Virus record (IMG/VR): IMGVR_UViG_3300029319_000215
Coordinates: 1-34,314 of that record
Reading direction: 5' to 3' (one strand)
Origin: a virus
Length of the DNA: 34,314 nucleotides
In this document: one piece after another, positions 28,920 through 34,314 of the stretch
How the letters are laid out: every line of letters starts with the position of its first letter
Numbering within the stretch: position 1 is the first letter of the stretch
Notes under the pieces: generated by a model
Seen by the model: only the letters and a program-made list of their open reading frames with translations
Database searches by the model: none
Told to the model about the DNA's origin: nothing
Position numbers and translations under genes: made by a program

Positions 28920-29789
28920 ATGAGTACTATTAGCGTTCATGACGTAAAGGGTTTTAGCACATATAACAATACTGTTAGAATTCCAAACGGACATAAACTT
29001 GACATTGCAGGAGATTTAAAAATTCCTAGTCATACAACAGCAACACGACCTACTGCAGAGGTTGGAGCGATAGGTTTCAATACAACATTGGAGATATTGG
29101 AAATATATGTAGAAGTTAATGGAGTAGCTGAATGGTATGCTTTATCTAAAGCAGCACCTGATGGAGAAACTGCGGACTCAGCTGCAGCATCTGGATATCA
29201 ATTAGCACAAGATTATCCAGAAAAGTCTAGTGGATATTATTGGATTAAGTCTCAATCTATGCCTCAAGCACTTCAGATGTGGGTAGACATGGTTGAAGAG
29301 GGTGGTGGATATGACATGTATGCTATTACTGGTGGAACTAGTGTTAACGATGCAAGAAATAGTCACAGTGGTACTGCTCTTGGTTTAGACTTAGTATATC
29401 CAAGATCTAAAGAACATTGGAGAGCACAAGTAAACTTTGTTCGTAATCAACTTGGTCAAACTGGCGGTAACCTAAGAAGTTACTTTGTAACGCCAGGAAA
29501 AATCTGGAATACTAGTGCAGGAAACTATACTGGTTATGTAATGAGAAATCCACAATTCTATGGTAACGGTGTCCCCGCAAATAGTTGGAGAACTGGAGAT
29601 GGTGGAAGATGGTGGTTGAGAGACAATACTTATTCTGAACCAAACGGAAACTACACACCATATTCCTTCTTGTATTTCTGGAGTAGTTACCCACCTGATA
29701 ATTACAATGGTCAAGACATGTTGTTTGACGATGCAGGTACAAGATCTACTGGAGGCAACTACTTAGTATCCACTAATGCAAAACCTTAA
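28920..29789 (+). CDS. Short tail fibre/adhesin with fibrinogen-like C-terminal domain (289 aa)
   Basis: First of four short adhesin genes. Residues 1-80 are an attachment-type module (VRIPNGHKLDIAGDLKIP, RPTAEVGAIGFNTTLEILEI and a following Trp-Tyr), similar in layout to the end of the 2414-residue fibre. From about residue 103, SGYYWIKSQSMPQALQMWVD and EEGGGYDMYAI echo the opening of fibrinogen-related domains (G-x-YWI-x-P ... VYCDM-x-x-x-GGGW). GGRWWLRDN...PNGNYTPYSF near 226-245 echoes their conserved WW...NG-x-Y segment. Fibrinogen-like heads bind glycans or acetylated groups in other systems, so receptor binding is inferred. The cysteines of animal fibrinogen domains are absent. GGAG at 28905-28908 precedes the ATG. 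Confidence 0.6.
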   Translation: MSTISVHDVKGFSTYNNTVRIPNGHKLDIAGDLKIPSHTTATRPTAEVGAIGFNTTLEILEIYVEVNGVAEWYALSKAAPDGETADSAAASGYQLAQDYPEKSSGYYWIKSQSMPQALQMWVDMVEEGGGYDMYAITGGTSVNDARNSHSGTALGLDLVYPRSKEHWRAQVNFVRNQLGQTGGNLRSYFVTPGKIWNTSAGNYTGYVMRNPQFYGNGVPANSWRTGDGGRWWLRDNTYSEPNGNYTPYSFLYFWSSYPPDNYNGQDMLFDDAGTRSTGGNYLVSTNAKP

Positions 29790-29794
29790 TTATT

Positions 29795-30073
29795 ATGGAA
29801 TATCCAACTACATCAAAGTCTGACTTATCTACATGGATGGAGGAGAAAAATCTCCAAATGAGTCAGTATCTTCATAAAGCAGAAACTGAATATACTCTAG
29901 ATTTACTACATAAACTATGGGAAGATCTTGATTCTGGAGTTATTCCAAATAAAGCAGCATCTAAGTTTTATCAAGAGGTGAAGTCAAGAAAGGATGCAAA
30001 TCCAGCTCCCTTTGACATCGAAGAATATAAAGCTATAGATTTTTCCAAAATTATTGAAGAGTTACCTGACTAA
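29795..30073 (+). CDS. Small helical protein within the adhesin cassette (92 aa)
   Basis: Not recognised. Acidic, Cys-free and predicted almost wholly alpha-helical (LSTWMEEKNLQMSQYLHKAE, YTLDLLHKLWEDLDSG, KAASKFYQEVKSRKD), with a C-terminal acidic tail (SKIIEELPD). It lies 5 bases after one adhesin gene and 2 bases before the next, so it is surely co-transcribed with them. Helical proteins of this size next to fibre genes are often assembly chaperones (compare the T4 gp38/gp57 idea), but no sequence match to those was seen. Confidence 0.6.
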   Translation: MEYPTTSKSDLSTWMEEKNLQMSQYLHKAETEYTLDLLHKLWEDLDSGVIPNKAASKFYQEVKSRKDANPAPFDIEEYKAIDFSKIIEELPD

Positions 30074-30075
30074 CA

Positions 30076-31119
30076 ATGGCAAGAATTAAAGTTGACGAAA
30101 TTACAAATTTAGCAGAGAATGGAAATGTATCATTCCCTAATGGTGGTGCTAGTTTTTCGGGGAACGTAAGTGTTGGTGGTTCTCTTACTGCTGACAGTGT
30201 TAACGCTAGTATCGCACTAAAAAATTTTACTAATGCTGAATTACCCTCATCTGGTAATACAGTAGGAACTCTTGTTTGGAATTCTGATGTTCAAGAAGTT
30301 CAAGTTTGGGATGGAGAGGCTTGGGTAAAACTCAACAATCCCTACAAAGATGTTGATGCTACATCAGTAGAGGCATTTTGGGATGGTGCTGCTGACCAAG
30401 TTAGCGGTAATGTTTGGTTTTCTAAAAGACAACATCCAAACGTTTCTCATGCCAACTGTACTATGATTAACAATCCTGTTTACAGTCCTTCTGTGCCAGG
30501 TGGAGATGGTTCTATTGGATTCTGGAATTTTAATGGTAGTAACCAGTATGGTTGGATCAATGATCTAAACTATTCTAATGGTGGTAATCATGGTCCTGAT
30601 AATAATGGAAGACTATCAAATTTTACAATGGGCATCTGGTTTAGAACTACATATGGAACTCCTAACACAGGTGGTGGTTGGGACTCTGGAAACTGGTCAT
30701 GGTTAGACTGGGATAGATCAGAAGTTATTTCTTGGAACATAGGTACTGCGGGTAAACTACAGTTTTCTGGTTATGCTAACACAGGTGGTTATTGGGATAT
30801 CACAGGTGATAGGACATATAATGATGGTCAGTGGCATTTTGGAGTTTGCACAGTATCTTCAACTAACAACCAAGTAAAATTTTATGGAGACGGAACTGCA
30901 GACGGAACACGTAGTGTAAACCACTCTTACTTCGGTGCAAGAACTAGACGTTGGGGATTTATTGGTGATGGTTCAGAAGCGGGTGGTAATAATAGTAGTA
31001 GAAACAACGTTTACTATGATGGTGACATTGCACAACTATTTTTAATCAACGAAGTTTGGACTGATGAAAAGATATTAACTCATTACAATAAAACTAAAGG
31101 ACGTTTTGGTCTTTCATAA
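30076..31119 (+). CDS. Short tail fibre/adhesin with LamG-like C-terminal domain (347 aa)
   Basis: Residues 1-90 form a module shared with the next gene: MARIKVDEIT, VSFPNGGASFSGNVSVGGSL, then VGTLVWNSDVQEVQVWDGEA and a Trp. From about residue 150 to the end is a concanavalin/LamG-like lectin domain. It starts at IGFWNFNGSNQYGWI, continues with a FTMGIWFRT strand and WHFGVCTVSSTNNQVKFYGD, and closes with IAQLFLINEVWTDEKILTHY and NKTKGRFG, the usual ending of such domains. Carbohydrate binding on the host surface is the likely role. GAAGAG (30056-30061) may act as ribosome-binding site, 14 bases from the ATG. Confidence 0.7.
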   Translation: MARIKVDEITNLAENGNVSFPNGGASFSGNVSVGGSLTADSVNASIALKNFTNAELPSSGNTVGTLVWNSDVQEVQVWDGEAWVKLNNPYKDVDATSVEAFWDGAADQVSGNVWFSKRQHPNVSHANCTMINNPVYSPSVPGGDGSIGFWNFNGSNQYGWINDLNYSNGGNHGPDNNGRLSNFTMGIWFRTTYGTPNTGGGWDSGNWSWLDWDRSEVISWNIGTAGKLQFSGYANTGGYWDITGDRTYNDGQWHFGVCTVSSTNNQVKFYGDGTADGTRSVNHSYFGARTRRWGFIGDGSEAGGNNSSRNNVYYDGDIAQLFLINEVWTDEKILTHYNKTKGRFGLS

Positions 31120-31121
31120 AA

Positions 31122-32096
31122 ATGGCATCCAAAGTTAAAGTTAACGAATTTACAACAACTTCGGGAAGTGGATCAGTAGCATTTGCAAAAGGTGGTGCTG
31201 ATATGACTGGAGATATGAGTGTTAATGGCACGTTATCTTTAGATTCTTTGGGTGGTGCGATTACTGTAAAATCATATACACAAGCTGGAAAACCATCAAA
31301 TCCTGCAATAGGAACTGTTATTTGGAATACAAGCACTAACAGAATAGAAATTTGGAATGGAAATTTATGGACAAGAATGGATGAACCTGGCGGACAGTTT
31401 CCTACCAATGGGTTAGTAGTTCATCTAGATGCAACAGATACAAACTCATATAATGGTTCTGGAACTGTTTGGACAGACCTTAGTGGAAATGGTAACAATT
31501 TTAATATTGTTGCAAGTGCACATAGAGGTGCTACAGGAGATAAAAAAGCATACATGGACTTCCAAGGAAGTTATGGAATGGCAAAAAATAGTGGAGATAT
31601 TTCTCTAAGTGGTGATGTTACTTATGCTTGCGTAACTAGAATACGAAATTCTACAAGCACATGGAGAACACTTACTAGATCATACAGTGCAGACCATCAT
31701 GTTATTGTACAATCTGGTGCATGGAATATTGGAATGTATGACAATAACAGTGTAGGATTTAGGGGAACTGGATTTTCACAACAGAATTTATCAGGTTATA
31801 GAAGTAATAGTTTTATGACAATGATATGGAGATGGAATGCTACAACTGATAGTCCAACGTATGAGTTTAGTGTAAATGGAGAAGTTCTAGGAACTATTAG
31901 AGATTCTAATGCCAGATACAATAGAGGTTTTGGATCTATTGGTGGATATCATTCAAACAATCAAACACCTAGTAGTGGATCTCAGTATTGGGGAGACATA
32001 AGAATGTTTGCAGCATGGAATAGAAGAATAACTAACTCAGAGGTAGTTGAAATAGTAAATGCTATGAGGAGTAGAGGGTATCTACAAGACCCATAA
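31122..32096 (+). CDS. Short tail fibre/adhesin with a second LamG-like domain (324 aa)
   Basis: The N-terminal module is paralogous to the preceding gene: VKVNEFTTTSGSGSVAFAKG, GDMSVNGTLSLDSLGGAI, IGTVIWNTSTNRIEIWNG and a following Trp. The C-terminal domain (about 98-324) opens with NGLVVHLDATDTNSYNGSG and WTDLSGNGNNF, a typical LamG/concanavalin start. It continues with a FMTMIWRWN strand and a SVNGEVLGTIRDS hairpin, and ends in IRMFAAWNRRITNSEVVEI. The LamG part is clearly different in sequence from that of the neighbour, so only the N-terminal module is closely shared. The ATG lies 2 bases after the previous stop. Confidence 0.7.
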   Translation: MASKVKVNEFTTTSGSGSVAFAKGGADMTGDMSVNGTLSLDSLGGAITVKSYTQAGKPSNPAIGTVIWNTSTNRIEIWNGNLWTRMDEPGGQFPTNGLVVHLDATDTNSYNGSGTVWTDLSGNGNNFNIVASAHRGATGDKKAYMDFQGSYGMAKNSGDISLSGDVTYACVTRIRNSTSTWRTLTRSYSADHHVIVQSGAWNIGMYDNNSVGFRGTGFSQQNLSGYRSNSFMTMIWRWNATTDSPTYEFSVNGEVLGTIRDSNARYNRGFGSIGGYHSNNQTPSSGSQYWGDIRMFAAWNRRITNSEVVEIVNAMRSRGYLQDP

Positions 32097-32201
32097 TCAA
32101 AATTGGTTTTTAGATTTAAGAATAACAGAAAAAATTTTTTGGGTAATTTTTCCCTATAAGGTTTTTCGTCTAAATAAGATTGTATAACTATACTTTATGA
32201 T
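32097..32201 (+). other. Intergenic spacer of 105 bases with A/T tracts
   Basis: Longest non-coding gap in the window. It holds an A6T6 tract (32129-32140). A weak AT-only 7-bp stem is possible (32130-32136 with 32145-32151), and a GGG...CCC pair lies at 32141-32154. I see no convincing GC-rich terminator hairpin. The downstream part carries the CTAAATA late-promoter motif. Confidence 0.5.
32170..32176 (+). promoter_or_regulatory. Late promoter candidate (CTAAATA)
   Basis: CTAAATA lies in a real intergenic gap, 25 bases before the ATG at 32202. It matches the heptamer at 8308 and the T4-type late motif in six of seven positions. It would give the last fibrinogen-like adhesin its own transcript. 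Confidence 0.5.
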
Positions 32202-33164
32202 ATGGGAACCGTCAACGCAAATCTATTCTCAGCGAGCACTGGTGTAAAAGTTCCATCTGTAAATGGCACAGGAAATTATCCATCAGGTCTAGGGACTGGT
32301 GATGCAGGATTTATAATTTATGATTCTTCATTAAAGACATTAGTTTTTTGGAATGGAACTCAATGGAATGAGGTTCGTTTCTTAGGTCCTCAGAGTGGAG
32401 CAGATCCAAACTCTGCTATAGTAGATTTTCCTGCATGGATATCTACAGGTCCTGCATCAGGAAACTACTGGGTAAAACCATCTGGATATGGTGGTGCTGC
32501 AGAACAAGTTTATATTGCTGTAAATGACTCTTCTCAATCAGGAATAACATCTGGTGGAGTATGGATTAGAATAAGATATTCGCAAAGTTACTATTCAAGA
32601 GGTGATGCTTGGAGAGGTCAAGGTGGTCTAAGTAACCCAGCTAACCAAAGTTCAACTGCATATAGTGGAAACTTTTCATTTGAACAAAGTGATGCTTGGA
32701 TTGCAGCATTATTGCAACAAGGTAATTTTACAGAAATTAGACAGATATTTGAGTCATGGGGATATGGATCTGTTGGTTGGACGTATGGATCTGGATATAT
32801 GGAATCTAGAGGATTTGATGATGTAAACTATACAAGATGGGGAACGAACTCAAACATTGTTGGTAAAGATTACACTAGAGTCAGTGGTATGTCTCATAGC
32901 ACAAGTTCAATCAATGGTTCATTTAGTAACCCAACTAGTAGAAACACTGACCAAACAGATAGAAACGATAGCACTTGGAGATATGGTAGGTTCTACTTTA
33001 GATATGTTCCGCCAGGTGGTTCTTCAGCATTGCCATTACCTATAAAAGGTATATGGAACGCTGACGTTGATGGTGGATCTGAGCAAAGATACTTCCCATT
33101 CCGTGATTCAGCTGGTGGATGGACTGGTGAAGGTGACAGTAATATTTGGGTCAAGGTTGGTTAA
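32202..33164 (+). CDS. Short tail fibre/adhesin with fibrinogen-like domain (320 aa)
   Basis: Residues 1-60 are the compact attachment module (GVKVPSVNGTG, then AGFIIYDSSLKTLVFWNGTQ and a following Trp). The rest resembles a fibrinogen-related domain: SGNYWVKPSGYGGAAEQVYI (about 85-104), SGGVWIRIRYSQ, and an aromatic-rich middle (WGYGSVGWTYGSGY). The C-terminus (FPFRDSAGGWTGEGDSNIWV) is Gly/Trp-rich, as in phage fibrinogen-like heads. A helical insertion AWIAALLQQGNFTEIRQIFE stands near 165-184. It has its own late promoter and a 105-base upstream gap, unlike the tightly packed genes before it. The Shine-Dalgarno is weak. Receptor binding is inferred. The -35 element of the next promoter overlaps its end. 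Confidence 0.6.
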   Translation: MGTVNANLFSASTGVKVPSVNGTGNYPSGLGTGDAGFIIYDSSLKTLVFWNGTQWNEVRFLGPQSGADPNSAIVDFPAWISTGPASGNYWVKPSGYGGAAEQVYIAVNDSSQSGITSGGVWIRIRYSQSYYSRGDAWRGQGGLSNPANQSSTAYSGNFSFEQSDAWIAALLQQGNFTEIRQIFESWGYGSVGWTYGSGYMESRGFDDVNYTRWGTNSNIVGKDYTRVSGMSHSTSSINGSFSNPTSRNTDQTDRNDSTWRYGRFYFRYVPPGGSSALPLPIKGIWNADVDGGSEQRYFPFRDSAGGWTGEGDSNIWVKVG

Positions 33165-33185
33165 TTATAATTTTTGTGCTATAAT
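33157..33185 (+). promoter_or_regulatory. Sigma70-like extended -10 promoter
   Basis: TTGGTT (33157-33162), a 17-base spacer and TATAAT (33180-33185) preceded by TGC form an extended -10 promoter with a perfect -10 hexamer. It lies just before the coiled-coil gene at 33214. This differs from the late motifs elsewhere and would be read by the unmodified host polymerase. The -35 overlaps the stop codon of the upstream adhesin. Confidence 0.5.
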
Positions 33186-33213
33186 ATATACTATACTCTC
33201 GTAATTCTAAAAC

Positions 33214-33393
33214 ATGGACGCTGAAAAAATGGTCAAAGAGTTTACTGACCAATTGAAAGAACAAAAAGCAACAATCGTAGAACTGGAAAAACAACTAAGC
33301 ACTCGTAAAGAGCAAACGTTGAGACTTGAAGGTGCAATCGAAGCACTTAACATGACACTCAAAGAAGAAGATGCCACTGAAGAAATCAAGTGA
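33214..33393 (+). CDS. Small coiled-coil protein (59 aa)
   Basis: ATG at 33214, TGA at 33391-33393. Almost the whole protein is a charged amphipathic helix (FTDQLKEQKATIVELEKQLS, then RLEGAIEALNMTLKEED) with heptad-spaced Leu/Ile, so a coiled coil is expected. No known family is recognised. The Shine-Dalgarno is poor. Its 3' end overlaps the next gene by 23 bases in another frame. It follows a sigma70-like promoter rather than a late motif, so it may be expressed early or constitutively. A regulatory or assembly role is a guess. Confidence 0.55.
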   Translation: MDAEKMVKEFTDQLKEQKATIVELEKQLSTRKEQTLRLEGAIEALNMTLKEEDATEEIK

Positions 33394-33706
33394 ACTAAGA
33401 CAACAAGAACACGTAAATTCTAGGCAGTTCCATATTAAATTTGATGGAACTGCAGAGACGTGCCCTTACAAAGTGGGAGATCTGTATGATGGTAGAAGTA
33501 TCATATCAATAGGATTCTCCTCAAATTTGTATGGACACTCATATCATTTAATTGTAGAAAGAGATAGAACACACCTAAGAACTAAGTTTGTGTTTGACGA
33601 AAAGCACGATATAAAGTTCTGCAAACCTGTGGAAAGAATGGGTAAGCAAATTTCAGAAGGTGAAGTTCAAAAACTGTTAGCAAAGGCAGGAGACGGAACT
33701 TCATAA
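33371..33706 (+). CDS. Unrecognised protein (111 aa)
   Basis: ATG at 33371 follows a purine-rich AAAGAAGAAG. The start lies inside the coiled-coil gene (23-base overlap). The N-terminus is basic and polar (LKKSSELRQQEHVNSRQ). The middle reads as a small beta-barrel-like fold (FHIKFDG, YKVGDLYDGRSIISIGF, YHLIVERDR, TKFVFDE), followed by a helical C-terminus (ISEGEVQKLLAKAG). Two cysteines (CPYK and FCKP) are not in a metal-binding arrangement I recognise. Its TAA stop is part of the next late promoter. Function unknown. Confidence 0.6.
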   Translation: MPLKKSSELRQQEHVNSRQFHIKFDGTAETCPYKVGDLYDGRSIISIGFSSNLYGHSYHLIVERDRTHLRTKFVFDEKHDIKFCKPVERMGKQISEGEVQKLLAKAGDGTS

Positions 33707-33709
33707 ATA
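33702..33709 (+). promoter_or_regulatory. T4-like late promoter (CATAAATA)
   Basis: Identical to the motif at 17973 and again overlapping the stop codon of the gene before it. It lies about 28 bases before the ATG at 33737 (16 bases before a possible TTG at 33725). Confidence 0.55.
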
Positions 33710-33736
33710 TATCTGAAGGACTTATTGTACCAAAGG

Positions 33737-34314
33737 ATGAAGAAGGTAATAGTAAGGATCAATGACAACTATAGTATAGATCAAGCATGTGCAGAGATCT
33801 TGAAACTATATGGTTACTTATCCTTTGTCGAACAATTCAGATCATTTCAGATGCTTGCTTTTGATTGCCCTGCAGCGTATCAAAGCAATCTTATAAATCA
33901 ACTACGAGCATTAAACGTAGTTAAAAATGCTACATGGGATAAAGAAGTATATCAACTTGATCCTATGCCAGAAATGACATCCTTTACTATGGAAACACCA
34001 GAGAGTGTGACCCTTAATGATGTTGGAGAAACTACTGCGACAAGCAATACCAGAAGTCTAACAACAACTAGTAGTGGAACGATATATGTAAAAGTTCAGA
34101 ATATAAGTGGTAGTGATTACTTTGTGTTCTCACAAACATCTGGTGGAACGTATTCTCGATATTATAATTACAGTGGTTTCATGCAAGGTGGAACCTATAC
34201 ATTTGATCAAAGTGACTCAAGTAATAGTGGACATCCATTTAGATTTTCAGAGACACAAGATGGAACACATACCACAGGTGGAACAGGAGAATTAACTGCA
34301 GGAGTAAGTGTTAC
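33737..34314 (+). CDS. I9-propeptide-like plus cupredoxin-like protein, 3' end missing
   Basis: ATG at 33737; the frame is open to the window end (192 codons). Residues about 2-75 follow the beta-alpha-beta-beta-alpha-beta order of the subtilisin-propeptide/inhibitor I9 fold: KVIVRI strand, SIDQACAEILKLYG helix, FVEQFRSFQMLAFDC hairpin, AAYQSNLINQLRAL helix, NVVKNATWDKEV strand. After a Thr/Ser-rich linker, residues from about 116 (IYVKVQNISGSDYFVF, GGTYTFDQSDSSNSGHPFRF, DGTH) match a cupredoxin-like domain I know from marine phage and bacterial proteins. Its expected C-x-x-H-x-x-x-M ligand part would lie past the window end. An alternative start is TTG at 33725 with GAAGGA (33715-33720) 4 bases upstream, adding four residues; the ATG has no well-spaced Shine-Dalgarno. 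Downstream could be a protease or adhesin. Function uncertain. Confidence 0.6.
   Translation, partial: MKKVIVRINDNYSIDQACAEILKLYGYLSFVEQFRSFQMLAFDCPAAYQSNLINQLRALNVVKNATWDKEVYQLDPMPEMTSFTMETPESVTLNDVGETTATSNTRSLTTTSSGTIYVKVQNISGSDYFVFSQTSGGTYSRYYNYSGFMQGGTYTFDQSDSSNSGHPFRFSETQDGTHTTGGTGELTAGVSV

Noticed and set aside
32129-32154. Possible intrinsic terminator after the second LamG adhesin
   Set aside because: The stem is only A/T pairs, or a 3-bp GGG/CCC pair with a long loop, with no T-run in the correct place. Too weak to call.
28920-33164. Diversity-generating retroelement target in the adhesin heads
   Set aside because: No reverse transcriptase, no template repeat and no pair of near-identical variable and template repeats were seen. 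The heads do not end in a C-type-lectin variable region.
33163-33172. Perfect 10-base palindrome AATTATAATT
   Set aside because: In AT-rich DNA such a palindrome is expected by chance. It falls within the spacer of the sigma70-like promoter and has no second copy that I saw nearby.
8296-34314. tRNA genes or CRISPR arrays in gaps
   Set aside because: The gaps are too short (at most 105 bases), and neither a cloverleaf with a T-loop GTTCRANNC nor regularly spaced direct repeats was found.

Overview
The window is a 34.3 kb stretch of an AT-rich, tightly packed, one-directional late gene block from a tailed bacteriophage. A gp8-like baseplate wedge gene sits at the left edge, followed by a very large DUF4815-type structural gene, giant tail-fibre genes and T4-like late promoter motifs (NATAAATA or CTAAATA). 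Together these point to a marine T4-like myovirus of the kind that infects picocyanobacteria or SAR11-type bacteria. No host-marker gene (photosynthesis or metabolic) lies in the window, so the host is not resolved. All supported genes are on the + strand. I found no tRNA, CRISPR array, insertion sequence or integrase.

Layout. (1) 1-8300, baseplate: the 3' part of gene 8, a 2212-residue DUF4815-type protein and a 72-residue coiled-coil protein. (2) 8335-10574: three small to medium virion proteins, namely a BppU-like beta-sandwich protein, a 73-residue linker-like protein and a 559-residue fibre. (3) 10588-28918: two giant fibre genes (2414 and 3455 residues), each preceded by a small gene. 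They are mosaics of beta-helix, LamG-like, G-x-G-Y and GHGL repeat modules; the larger one also holds a block of alpha-helical Cys/GGN repeats. (4) 28920-33164, a cassette of four short adhesin genes. Each has a shared kind of N-terminal module followed by an interchangeable C-terminal head (fibrinogen-like, LamG-like, LamG-like, fibrinogen-like), with one small helical gene in between. (5) 33214-34314: a 59-residue coiled-coil gene behind a sigma70-like promoter, an unrecognised 111-residue gene, and a gene cut by the window edge that appears to join a peptidase-inhibitor-I9-like domain to a cupredoxin-like domain.

Working together: gp8 and the DUF4815 protein would form or attach to the baseplate. 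The giant fibres and the short adhesins would be the host-recognition apparatus hung on it. Late promoters lie at module borders (about 8.3, 18.0, 28.9, 32.2 and 33.7 kb) and three of them overlap the stop codon of the preceding gene. They suggest several nested late transcripts. The most interesting parts are the adhesin cassette, the spread of the same repeat modules through otherwise unrelated genes (including into gp8), the helical-repeat block in the giant fibre, the I9/cupredoxin gene, and a marked scarcity of the hexamer GCAGGT with compensating GCG-GGT codon pairs.
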